DNA of 64,000 nt from Lachnoclostridium sp. An169. GTDB lineage: Bacteria > Bacillota > Clostridia > Lachnospirales > Lachnospiraceae. The DNA lies in NCBI RefSeq assembly GCF_002160525.1, contig NZ_NFKT01000006.1:62001-126000 (forward strand), given 5' to 3'. Numbering within the stretch: position 1 is the first letter of the stretch; every line of letters starts with the position of its first letter. This document shows, piece after piece, positions 29,290-37,562 of this stretch. The position numbers and the translations under genes are program-made. Under the pieces are notes generated by a model. It saw only the letters and a list, made by a program, of their open reading frames with translations. It did no database searches and was not told where the DNA came from.

Positions 29290-29969
29290 AAAAAAACACT
29301 TGTAATATTATCCGGGATATTCTTCCACTTTATCTGGATGAGGTGGTGAGTGAGGATACCCGGGAGATGGTAGAAGAGCATCTGCAGACATGTGAAGCCT
29401 GCAGGCGGGAGGCAAAACTGATGAAAGCAGATGTGGTGCTTCCGGTCAATCCGGATGTGAGAATGAGCGAGAAGAAAGAACTGAAAAAATTCCGCTCCCT
29501 TTTCCGCCGAAAAAAGGTTATCGTTTCGCTGTTGTCGGCTGCGGCGGTTCTGGCCGTGATAATTGGAGGATACAGCTGGATGAATCTGAAGACAACGGTG
29601 ATTCCCTACAGCAGTTCTCAGATTGCAGTGAAGGAAGTTGACGGCGAACTCTATGTATACTACCGGGGGGAGATTATGAAAGGAACAGTTGGATTTGACC
29701 CCCAGACGGTAACCATCGACGGGGAAAAGAAGACCATTGCGGCGTTCTATTTCTATTCTACTCCATGGTCACAGTATGTGGAGCCTTTCTTTTCCCGGAT
29801 CATTGGAGAAAGAGGAGGCGAAAACCAGAGTACACTGGTACAGGTACTTGGAAGGGCAGACGAGATCGATGCGGTGTATTACGGGGAATTTGAGATGAAT
29901 ATGAATGAGCCCTGGAAGGAGATAATCCGTTCTGTTACAGAGGAATGTGAAGTGATATGGGAGAGGTGA
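29286..29969 (+). CDS. Anti-sigma factor (zinc-binding zf-HC2 type, membrane-anchored)
   Basis: 227 residues. The anti-sigma zinc domain at the N-terminus has HLQTCEACRRE (about residues 32-42). A basic stretch precedes a single membrane helix at about 77-97 (VSLLSAAAVLAVIIGGY). The extracytoplasmic ~130 residues resemble the sensor part of Clostridial anti-sigma proteins. Co-translated with the sigma gene by a four-base overlap. The signal it senses is not evident. Confidence 0.88.
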   Translation: MKKNTCNIIRDILPLYLDEVVSEDTREMVEEHLQTCEACRREAKLMKADVVLPVNPDVRMSEKKELKKFRSLFRRKKVIVSLLSAAAVLAVIIGGYSWMNLKTTVIPYSSSQIAVKEVDGELYVYYRGEIMKGTVGFDPQTVTIDGEKKTIAAFYFYSTPWSQYVEPFFSRIIGERGGENQSTLVQVLGRADEIDAVYYGEFEMNMNEPWKEIIRSVTEECEVIWER

Positions 29970-30151
29970 GCCGGTATGGCAAAGGCGAAGTATATTCTTT
30001 CTTTTTCTGGGACTGTGGGTCCAGAGAGAATATTATGATGCATCTGAACTCATAAGATCTATAGTACCCCTTTTGCCGGTTCTGTGTTATATTAATTATC
30101 AGGTGTTAGACAAAAACAGAAACCGGTCCAACCGGGAAAGGAGTACTGACC

Positions 30152-31324
30152 ATGAAGTTTTTTCATCTTTCCGATCTGCACATCGGCCTCCGGCTGATCA
30201 ACCGGGATCTTCGGGAAGACCAGGAATATATACTGAACCAGATCACAGAGGCGGCATGCCGGGAGAAGCCAGACGCCATCGTCATTGCAGGGGACATTTA
30301 CGACAAAGCGGTTCCTTCCGCAGAGGCGGTGGAATTGTTCGATCATTTTATCGCAGGATTGAGAAAGAACCTGCCGAATACGGAGGTGATGCTGATCAGC
30401 GGGAACCATGACAGCGGACCGCGGGTCAATTGTTTCCGCAGTGTTCTTTCAAAGCAGCAGGTTCATATGATCGGACTGCCGCCCCAGAGGGAGGATGAGT
30501 TTATTGAGAAAGTCACGCTGCAGGACGAATACGGCGGCGTGAATTTCTACCTGCTCCCCTTTGTGCGTCCTTCCATGATCAAGGCGGTGGTGGGCGTAGA
30601 TGAAAACGGCAATAATCTTTCCTACAATGATACCGTACACCGCATGATTGAACGGGAGGGAATCGACCGGTCTCAGAGAAATGTGCTTGTGAGCCACCAG
30701 TTTTACCTGCCTGTAGGAAAACAGGCGGAGGATGTAGAACGGATGGATTCGGAGATCCGCACCGTAGGAAATATTGACGAGGTAAGCGGAGATATTCTGC
30801 AGCAGTTTGACTATGCGGCTCTTGGGCATATCCACAAGCCCATGAAAGTAGGGGATGAGTTCCACCGCTACTGCGGGACGCCCCTTGCATGCTCGGTGAG
30901 CGAGGCGGGACAGCAGAAAGGCATTGTTATGGTGGAAATGCGGGAAAAAGGAAATGTCACCACCTGTGTCCTTCCCCTGACACCCCTGCGGGAAGTAAAG
31001 GTTATCCGGGGAAACATGCGGGATGTTCTGGAGGAAGCGTGCGACGATTATGTGACTGTGGTGCTGACAGACCAGGTGGATCTGGATGTATTTGACATGC
31101 AGGACCGGCTGCGCAGCGCATTTCCCCATCTTCTGGAGATCCGCAGGGAAACGCTGCGGAAAGCGGACTACTCCAGAGAGTACAGCGTGCAGCAGGAGCT
31201 GGATCCCTTCGAGCTGTGCTGTGCATTTCTGAAAGACATCGATGAAGAGGAAAAGGCGGTTCTCCGGGATGTGATCAACACGATTCAGGAAACAGACGGC
31301 GGACAGGAGGTGGCAAAGCGATGA
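30152..31324 (+). CDS. sbcD: Exonuclease SbcCD, subunit D
   Basis: A 390-residue Mn2+-dependent nuclease of the Mre11 family. Motifs in order: HLSDLHIG (residue 5 on), AGDIYDKA, SGNHDSG, and ALGHIHKP near 228. It partners SbcC to cut DNA hairpins and blocked double-strand ends. AAAGGAG precedes ATG 30152, and the stop overlaps the sbcC start (ATGA), ensuring equal synthesis. The 180-base gap before it holds only a 20-codon open frame and no convincing gene. Confidence 0.96.
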   Translation: MKFFHLSDLHIGLRLINRDLREDQEYILNQITEAACREKPDAIVIAGDIYDKAVPSAEAVELFDHFIAGLRKNLPNTEVMLISGNHDSGPRVNCFRSVLSKQQVHMIGLPPQREDEFIEKVTLQDEYGGVNFYLLPFVRPSMIKAVVGVDENGNNLSYNDTVHRMIEREGIDRSQRNVLVSHQFYLPVGKQAEDVERMDSEIRTVGNIDEVSGDILQQFDYAALGHIHKPMKVGDEFHRYCGTPLACSVSEAGQQKGIVMVEMREKGNVTTCVLPLTPLREVKVIRGNMRDVLEEACDDYVTVVLTDQVDLDVFDMQDRLRSAFPHLLEIRRETLRKADYSREYSVQQELDPFELCCAFLKDIDEEEKAVLRDVINTIQETDGGQEVAKR

Positions 31325-34300
31325 GACCGGTCAGACTTACCATGCAGGCATTCGGCTCCTACGGAAGACAGACGACCATTGATTTTGAGGCGGCAGATCA
31401 GAATCTTTTTCTTATCACCGGGGATACCGGGGCTGGAAAGACCACGATCTTTGATGCCATCGTCTTTGCTCTTTACGGGGAAGCAAGCTCCAGTACGAAT
31501 AAGAAAGACGGCACGGAACTGCAGAGCCAGTATGTGGACAGCAGTGTACAGCCATTTGTGGAGCTTACATTTACAGAAGGACGGGGAGAAAATATCCGGG
31601 AATACACAGTCCGCCGGGTGCCCAGACATATCCGCCCTCTGAAACGCGGCAAGGGAGAGAAGGAGGAGAGCGAATCCGTTTCTCTGATCATGCCGGATGG
31701 AACGGAGTATCCGCCCAAAGAAACGGATCAGAAGCTGGAGGAGATCATCGGGCTTACCAAGAATCAGTTCATGCAGGTGGCCATGATCGCCCAGGGGGAA
31801 TTCATGGAGCTTCTGCGGGCAAAATCGGATGACAAGAAAGTGATCTTCCGCAGGCTCTTCCATACGGAACTCTATCAGAAAATCGTGGAGGAACTGGCAG
31901 GGCGTAGGAGAGAAAAACAGAAGGATATCGCGCGGATCCGGACGGAATGCCAGACCGAGGCAGGACATATCGTGATACCGGATATGAGCGATACTGAAGA
32001 AAATTTCACCTGCGAAAACGCCGCGCGCCTGGAAATGTTGAAGAAGCGGATCATTTCCTCGGACAGGCTGTCCGTCTCAGACATGGAACAGCTTCTCGGA
32101 GAACTGCGCAGACTGTGCGATTTTCTGAAAAGCCGTACAGATAGTATTTCCCGGGAGTACGACGGGGCAAATAAAGAGTATCTGGAAAAGCGCGACGCTT
32201 ACAACAATGCCCTGCAGCTTATCCGCCGTTTTGAGGAACTGGAACAGGCGGAGAAGGATCTTGCGGAGTGCGCGGATCTTGCGGAGAAAATGAAAGAGAT
32301 TGGGAAAATAATTGCAGAGATCCAGGCGGCGTATGAGATTCAGGCAGTTTATGTGCGCTTTGAGGATGCTGAAAAGACCGTTTGGGAGATGAAGAAAAAC
32401 CTGGAAGAACAGGAAAAGCAGATCCCCGGGCTTGAGGCATCTTATCAGAAAAATGCAGAAAATGAAATACATGCGGCAGAACTGCTGGAGCAGGAGAGCC
32501 AGTCTTTTACCCGGATTTCAGAGCGCGTGGAGAAAGCTCTGGATGTACTCTCAAGGATACGGAAGGCTCAGGAGCAGGTGAAAAAATCTGCCCGGGCACT
32601 GGATAAGGCAGAAGCGGAAAATAAAAGCGCTTCGCAGGCGGTCAAATCATTGGAGGAAAATGAAAAAATGTGGCGTGCCCAACAGGAAAGGCTTGGGGAC
32701 GCGGAGGCACAGCTTGTCCGCTGGCAGGCGAAAAACGACAAGGCTTCAGAGATCGCCGGGGAGATTGCGGAGACGGAAAAATTGCAGTCCGAAGCAGAAG
32801 TTCAGCGGCGGAAGGCGGAGAAGGCCGGACAGATCTTTGTCCGTGCCAGTGAAGCATATGAGAAGAAAAATGAAGAATATGAAAATGTGCGCAGGATTTT
32901 CCTGAATACCCAGGCAGGATTCCTTGCCAGAGAGCAGCTCCGGCCCGGAAAGCCCTGCCCGGTCTGCGGTTCTCTGGATCACCCCCATCCCTGTGAGCTT
33001 TCGGAGGAACACCGGGATCTGAACCGCGAGACCGTGGATTTACTTGGAAAAGAAGCGGAGACATACCGGAAAGAGCAGGAGAAAGCGGCGGCAGACTCCC
33101 GGGCTGCTGCAGAGCTGCTCAAAGAGAAAGAGACGAATCTGAATACAGCCCTGGAGAAACTGAAACTCAGAATGAAAAACGGGGATGAGGAAGAATTTTC
33201 TCTTGAGAGGATGAAGGAAAAATTATCTGTCTGGAAACAGTCTCTGGTAAAGGAAGGATCTGTTATTCAGGAAAATGTCCGTGCCTTCCGGCAGCTTCAG
33301 AAGCAGCTCCGGCAGGTGGAAGAGGAAAAATCCCGCCGGAAAGAAAAGGCGGATCAGGCAGCACAGAATCTGATGCAGGCACAGGCTGAACTTGCAGGTG
33401 CCCAGGCAGAACTGAAAAGCCTGGAGAGTTCCCGGGACTTTGCGACAGAGGCGGAGGCATCCCACGTTCTGGCAGAGGCAAAACAGAAGAAAGATCAGGC
33501 GCAGGCTGCTTATGACCATGCAAAGAAAGCAGAACAGAGTGCAAAATCAGCTCTGGAAAATGCCCGTACACTGACAGAGCGCTATAAAAAGGAGCTTCCC
33601 CTGCAGGAGGAGACATGCGGGAAACGCCGGGATGAATATGAAAGTGTGATGACAGAGAAGGATCTGACTGAAACAGAGTGGAAAGATCTGACGGAGAAAT
33701 ATGAACGAAGTGAGACGGAGCGCCTGCAGAAGAAGATCGACGCTTACAACCAGAAGAAAACGGCTGCAGAGAGCCGGAAAGCCCTGGCAAAAGAAGCGAT
33801 TGCTGATCAGAACCGCCCGGAACCGGAAGAGATCCGGGCAGCGAGGGATGCTGCGGAAAAACGTATGAACAGTCTGAAACAGGAACTGGAGACTGTCAGA
33901 ACAGACTATAAAGCGGACGAGAACGTTTACCAGGCGCTTGCGCCGAAGATGGAAGAACGGGCAGAGATTATGGCAGAACACAAACGTCTGGATGACCTCT
34001 ACAGCCTGCTTTCCGGAAACGTCACCGGTGCCCGTATGGATATCGAAACCTATGTACAGCGTTATTATCTTCAGCGGATTCTGTATGCGGCAAATGCAAG
34101 ATTCCTGGACATGTCGGCAGGACAGTTTGAACTGCGGATGAGGGATATTGAAACAGCAGGAGCCGGGAAAAACAGGGGGCTTGACCTGATGGTTTACTCC
34201 AATGTGACCGGGAAAGAGCGGGAAGTGCGCACTCTCTCCGGCGGCGAATCGTTTATGGCGGCGCTGTCCCTTGCCCTTGGAATGGCTGACCAGATCCAGG

Positions 34301-34527
34301 AGAGCGCAGCGTCTGTGAACCTGGACGTCATGTTCATCGATGAGGGCTTCGGTTCTCTGGACGAGCACTCCCGGGATAAGGCAGTGCGGGTGCTCCAGGA
34401 GATGGCGGACGGTTCGAAGCTGATCGGGATCATCTCCCATGTGACGGAGCTCAAGCAGGAGATTGAGGATCAGCTGATTGTACGGAAGGATGAGGAGGGG
34501 AGCCATGTCAGGTGGCAGATCAGTTGA
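31321..34527 (+). CDS. sbcC: Exonuclease SbcCD, subunit C (SMC-like ATPase)
   Basis: 1068 residues. Walker A GDTGAGKTT lies at about residue 36, and the QFMQVAMIAQGEFMELL segment near 157 is the Q-loop. Two long coiled-coil arms (about 190-535 and 570-890) flank the zinc hook CPVCG near 546. The C-terminal ATPase half has the signature LSGGE near 975 and Walker B MFIDEGFGSLD near 1005. With SbcD it forms the DNA-end processing complex. Confidence 0.96.
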   Translation: MRPVRLTMQAFGSYGRQTTIDFEAADQNLFLITGDTGAGKTTIFDAIVFALYGEASSSTNKKDGTELQSQYVDSSVQPFVELTFTEGRGENIREYTVRRVPRHIRPLKRGKGEKEESESVSLIMPDGTEYPPKETDQKLEEIIGLTKNQFMQVAMIAQGEFMELLRAKSDDKKVIFRRLFHTELYQKIVEELAGRRREKQKDIARIRTECQTEAGHIVIPDMSDTEENFTCENAARLEMLKKRIISSDRLSVSDMEQLLGELRRLCDFLKSRTDSISREYDGANKEYLEKRDAYNNALQLIRRFEELEQAEKDLAECADLAEKMKEIGKIIAEIQAAYEIQAVYVRFEDAEKTVWEMKKNLEEQEKQIPGLEASYQKNAENEIHAAELLEQESQSFTRISERVEKALDVLSRIRKAQEQVKKSARALDKAEAENKSASQAVKSLEENEKMWRAQQERLGDAEAQLVRWQAKNDKASEIAGEIAETEKLQSEAEVQRRKAEKAGQIFVRASEAYEKKNEEYENVRRIFLNTQAGFLAREQLRPGKPCPVCGSLDHPHPCELSEEHRDLNRETVDLLGKEAETYRKEQEKAAADSRAAAELLKEKETNLNTALEKLKLRMKNGDEEEFSLERMKEKLSVWKQSLVKEGSVIQENVRAFRQLQKQLRQVEEEKSRRKEKADQAAQNLMQAQAELAGAQAELKSLESSRDFATEAEASHVLAEAKQKKDQAQAAYDHAKKAEQSAKSALENARTLTERYKKELPLQEETCGKRRDEYESVMTEKDLTETEWKDLTEKYERSETERLQKKIDAYNQKKTAAESRKALAKEAIADQNRPEPEEIRAARDAAEKRMNSLKQELETVRTDYKADENVYQALAPKMEERAEIMAEHKRLDDLYSLLSGNVTGARMDIETYVQRYYLQRILYAANARFLDMSAGQFELRMRDIETAGAGKNRGLDLMVYSNVTGKEREVRTLSGGESFMAALSLALGMADQIQESAASVNLDVMFIDEGFGSLDEHSRDKAVRVLQEMADGSKLIGIISHVTELKQEIEDQLIVRKDEEGSHVRWQIS

Positions 34528-34612
34528 GATGTATTAGATATATAGGTTGGAGACTGGACGAATGTACGGAGTTGGAAATATTTGATTTTACATAGGAGGA
34601 ACTGAAAAGCTG

Positions 34613-35152
34613 ATGGGACATTTTTATTTTATCAGACATGGTCAGACGGTATGGAATGTTGAAAACAAAATCTGTGGCGCCACAGACATTCCGCTGACAC
34701 AACTGGGACATGAACAGGCGATTGAAACTGGGAAAAAGATTGTTGAGGAAGGAATAACAGCAGATGAAATACTCTGCTCACCTCTCATCCGCGCGTCGGA
34801 AACAGCAAGACACATTTCGGAAATTACAGGGATCCCGATGCGTGTGGAACCGCGACTGAAAGAGCAGAATTTTGGAAAATGGGAGTCCACGCCGAGAGAT
34901 GGCGCGGAGTTCAAAAAGGCAAAAGAATATTTCGCATGCAGTCACGGCAACGGCGAGTCCACTCTGCGTCTGGCACAGAGAATTTATAATCTTCTGGATG
35001 AACTGAAGGCAGAATCAGATGAAAAAACGTATATACTCGTAGCCCATAACGGAATTGCAAGAGTTGTGCAATCCTATTTTACAGATATGACCAACGAGGA
35101 ATATGCTGCTTTCGGGGTGAAAAACTGCGCGGTAGTACGATACGATTTTTAG
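34613..35152 (+). CDS. Histidine phosphatase family protein (phosphoglycerate mutase-like)
   Basis: A 179-residue cytoplasmic phosphatase. The catalytic RHG motif is in FIRHGQT (H8), with the paired acid/histidine region VAHNGIAR near residue 144. The CGATDIPLTQLG stretch is typical of GpmB/CobC-like enzymes. Substrate cannot be told. TAGGAGG precedes the start. It lies between sbcC and the WYL genes without clear functional linkage. Confidence 0.88.
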   Translation: MGHFYFIRHGQTVWNVENKICGATDIPLTQLGHEQAIETGKKIVEEGITADEILCSPLIRASETARHISEITGIPMRVEPRLKEQNFGKWESTPRDGAEFKKAKEYFACSHGNGESTLRLAQRIYNLLDELKAESDEKTYILVAHNGIARVVQSYFTDMTNEEYAAFGVKNCAVVRYDF

Positions 35153-35183
35153 AATAAACGAAGGAAGAAGTTGGAGGTACCCC

Positions 35184-36437
35184 ATGCCCTACAATGAACT
35201 TCTCAAAAATTTCAGCAAGATCCGCGATTACATGCGGGATTTCTACATTTACGGCTTCCGCACCCGTTCTGATTTCGGCGGGAAGATCAAAAGCGCGCGA
35301 AGCTACGACAATGAGCGCCGCCGGGTGGAGAGCTGGCTGGGCGGCGTTATGTCATTCCGGCGGGAGGCAGCGGGAAAGAGTGTGTTTCTGTCCGTGGACA
35401 ACCGCACGGTTCCTCACAATCCCCTTTATCGGGCGTTCCGGACGAAAAGTTTTACAGACAATGACATTATGCTTCATTTTTACATACTGGATATCCTGTC
35501 GGATGGAGAGGCGCTGTCTTTCCGGAAGATCGCGGACCGGATTGCAGGGGAATATTTGTCTTATTTTGATGCGGCAGAACCGCCGGATGACTCTACCGTG
35601 CGCAACAAGCTGAAGGAATATATCGCGCTTGGTTTGTTGAAGATGGAGCGCAAAGGCCGGGAAATGCTCTATTCAATAAATCAGGAAAAATGGAGTCCGA
35701 AAGCCTGGCAAGACGCCCTGGCGTTTGCTTCCGAGGCAATGCCTCTGGGGGTGGTCGGTTCCTTTCTTCTTGACCGGTATGAGAAGAACCCGGAGTATTT
35801 CAGCTTCAAGCACCACTATCTGTTCGGCGCACTGGATGCGGAGATCCTTGAGGAACTGATGCTGTGCCGGAGGGGGCGAAGGCGTGCAGAGATTACTTTC
35901 CGGGCAAGGAGGAGTGAAAAGGATATGCAGGCAGAAGTTTTTCCGCTGAGGATTTATGTCAGCACCCGCACCGGGCGGGAGAATCTTCTTGCCTATAATT
36001 ATCAGATCAGAAGACCGGGCATGTACCGGTTGGATCACATCCGGAAAGTGAAGGCGCTTGATTCGGAACCCGACTATGAAAGACTGGAGAGAGCAGGACG
36101 AAGTTTTGCAGAATATCTCTGGGGCACTTCATCCGGACCGGAAGGCAGCCGGGAGACCGAACACGTAGAGATGACACTGTACGTGGGAAAAGAGGAGCGT
36201 TTCATCGTGGACCGGCTGGAACGGGAGAAGAGAAACGGAACTGTGAGCAGGCTGGATGAAACCACGTATCTATACCAGACCGATGTCTATGACGCCCAGG
36301 AGATGCTTCCGTGGATCCGTACATTTACCGGGCGGATTATCCGTCTGGAATGTTCCAACGATTCAGTTGTCAGACGGTTTTATGACGATTATGCTCAGAT
36401 GCAGCAAATGTATGAAACGGAAGCGGCAGATATATAA
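35184..36437 (+). CDS. WYL domain-containing regulator 1
   Basis: 417 residues. A winged-helix-like region (DIMLHFYILDILSDGEALSF, about residues 92-111) lies in the N-terminal half. The WYL-type sensor follows at about 240-310 (EVFPLRIYVSTRTGRENLLAYN) with a C-terminal WCX-like extension. WYL proteins often bind nucleic acids or nucleotides and regulate defence or RNA-repair genes. The GGAGGTACCCC leader gives a strong start. It is followed by a second, divergent WYL protein, and both lie just upstream of DUF2828-rtcB. The pair probably controls that locus; this is inference from position. Confidence 0.83.
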   Translation: MPYNELLKNFSKIRDYMRDFYIYGFRTRSDFGGKIKSARSYDNERRRVESWLGGVMSFRREAAGKSVFLSVDNRTVPHNPLYRAFRTKSFTDNDIMLHFYILDILSDGEALSFRKIADRIAGEYLSYFDAAEPPDDSTVRNKLKEYIALGLLKMERKGREMLYSINQEKWSPKAWQDALAFASEAMPLGVVGSFLLDRYEKNPEYFSFKHHYLFGALDAEILEELMLCRRGRRRAEITFRARRSEKDMQAEVFPLRIYVSTRTGRENLLAYNYQIRRPGMYRLDHIRKVKALDSEPDYERLERAGRSFAEYLWGTSSGPEGSRETEHVEMTLYVGKEERFIVDRLEREKRNGTVSRLDETTYLYQTDVYDAQEMLPWIRTFTGRIIRLECSNDSVVRRFYDDYAQMQQMYETEAADI

Positions 36438-36465
36438 AGCGGGAAATGAAACGGAGGTGATTCCC

Positions 36466-37374
36466 ATGGTGTTTCATGAAATATACGGGACCTATTACCA
36501 GACAGTTTCCGATATTCTGAAGGAGGCAGTGCAGGGAGAGATAACCGCTGAAAAAATCCGCCGGATCATCCGCGACAGAGCTTTTGAGGAGAGCAGTATC
36601 ACAATCCCCCAGGCGCTGACAGACCAGTGGCACATTCTGACCAGTGACGGAAGAACACCGATCCGACATGTACCCCGGCTGCCGCTGACAGATCTTCAGA
36701 AGATGTGGATGAAAGCTCTCCTTCTGGATCCGAGGATCCGTCTGTTTGATCCGCCGCAGGATGAACTGGAGGATGTGGATCCTCTCTTTGAACCGGATTT
36801 CTTTTTCTGTTATGACCGGTATTCCGACGGGGATCCTTTTGAGGAGGAAGAATACATAGAACATTTCCGCCTGGTTCTTCTTGCTCTCCGGGAAAAAAGA
36901 AAGATGGAGATCGTGTTCCGCGGGAAGCAGGGAAGGCACAGACAGGTATATATCCCGGACCGGCTGGAGTACTCTTCCAAGGATGACAAGTTCCGGCTGG
37001 CCGCCCATACAGAGGGGCATGTTCCCTATATGATCAATCTGGCACGGATCCGGCAGATTGCCCTTCTGGAGGAGGTAAAGCCGGATGAAGCAGAGGCTCC
37101 CCCGGAGAAGAAAGATATGGTCATCATGGAGCTGACGGACGAGCGCAACTCCCTGGAACGTGCTATGCTTCATTTTTCAGATCTGGAAAAGGAAACGGTA
37201 AAACTGGATGATCTACATTACCGGATTACCCTTTCCTACCGGAGGGAGGATGAAACCGAGCTGCTGATCCGCATCCTCTCTTTCGGCCCGACAATCAAAG
37301 TGACGGCTCCGGATTCTTTTATCCGCCTGATCCGTCAGAGACTGAACAAACAGAAAAGTTACGGACTTAAGTGA
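36466..37374 (+). CDS. WYL domain-containing regulator 2
   Basis: 302 residues from ATG 36466, six bases after GGAGGTG; a longer frame back to 36256 overlaps the first WYL gene without an RBS. The N-terminal ~140 residues carry a conserved acidic segment (FDPPQDELEDVDPLFEPDFF), then the WYL core (about 145-200, KRKMEIVFRGKQGRHRQVYI) and the C-terminal extension. No obvious winged helix is seen, so it may act as the sensor partner of WYL 1. Its stop codon lies inside the terminator hairpin at 37354. Confidence 0.8.
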   Translation: MVFHEIYGTYYQTVSDILKEAVQGEITAEKIRRIIRDRAFEESSITIPQALTDQWHILTSDGRTPIRHVPRLPLTDLQKMWMKALLLDPRIRLFDPPQDELEDVDPLFEPDFFFCYDRYSDGDPFEEEEYIEHFRLVLLALREKRKMEIVFRGKQGRHRQVYIPDRLEYSSKDDKFRLAAHTEGHVPYMINLARIRQIALLEEVKPDEAEAPPEKKDMVIMELTDERNSLERAMLHFSDLEKETVKLDDLHYRITLSYRREDETELLIRILSFGPTIKVTAPDSFIRLIRQRLNKQKSYGLK

Positions 37375-37392
37375 GAGTTCGTAACTTTTTTT
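37354..37392 (+). terminator. Terminator overlapping the end of WYL 2
   Basis: AAAAGTTACGGACT (37354-37367) pairs with AGTTCGTAACTTTT (37376-37389), one G-U pair, 8-base loop, continuing into a T-run to 37392. It ends the WYL transcript, so the downstream RNA and DUF2828 gene need their own promoter. Confidence 0.85.
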
Positions 37393-37394
37393 CC

Positions 37395-37423
37395 ATGATA
37401 AGTCCCTTTTTAGCTGCTACAAT
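37395..37423 (+). promoter_or_regulatory. Extended -10 promoter for the RNA/DUF2828 transcript
   Basis: ATGATA (37395-37400, four of six to TTGACA), a 17-base spacer, and TACAAT (37418-37423) with an extended-10 TGC directly before it. The predicted +1 is A37430, the first base of the closing stem of the RNA described next. Confidence 0.65.
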
Positions 37424-37429
37424 GAAGTC

Positions 37430-37530
37430 ATCCCGAAAGGTACCGACAGCAGAAATAAGATTCAGGAAGATTATGGAATGTCTGCCGGTTATACCGCAGA
37501 GGAAAACGAAACGGTACCTTGTCACGGGAT
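37430..37530 (+). ncRNA. Candidate Y-RNA-like structured RNA upstream of DUF2828
   Basis: About 101 nt whose ends pair. ATCCCG (37430-37435) pairs with CGGGAT (37525-37530). A 1x4 internal loop (A / GTCA) follows, then AAGGTACCG (37437-37445) pairs with CGGTACCTT (37512-37520). An inner hairpin TCTG-C-CGGT-TAT-ACCG-CAGA lies at 37481-37500. Known Y RNAs have exactly this plan: paired ends, a lower stem broken by a small bulge that Ro60 binds, and an inner variable module. The 5' strand (CCCGAAAGGU) recalls the Y-RNA UCCGAAGGU strand, but the match is partial. No terminator lies between it and the DUF2828 start at 37563, so it may be processed from, or act within, that mRNA. A riboswitch-like leader is the main alternative. 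Confidence 0.55.
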
Positions 37531-37562
37531 AACGGAAAAAGAGCAGAAGAGGAGGAGTTTTG

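Noticed and set aside
29980-30042. 20-codon frame MAKAKYILSFSG before sbcD
   Set aside because: No convincing ribosome-binding site, too short, and not recognised; could be a remnant.
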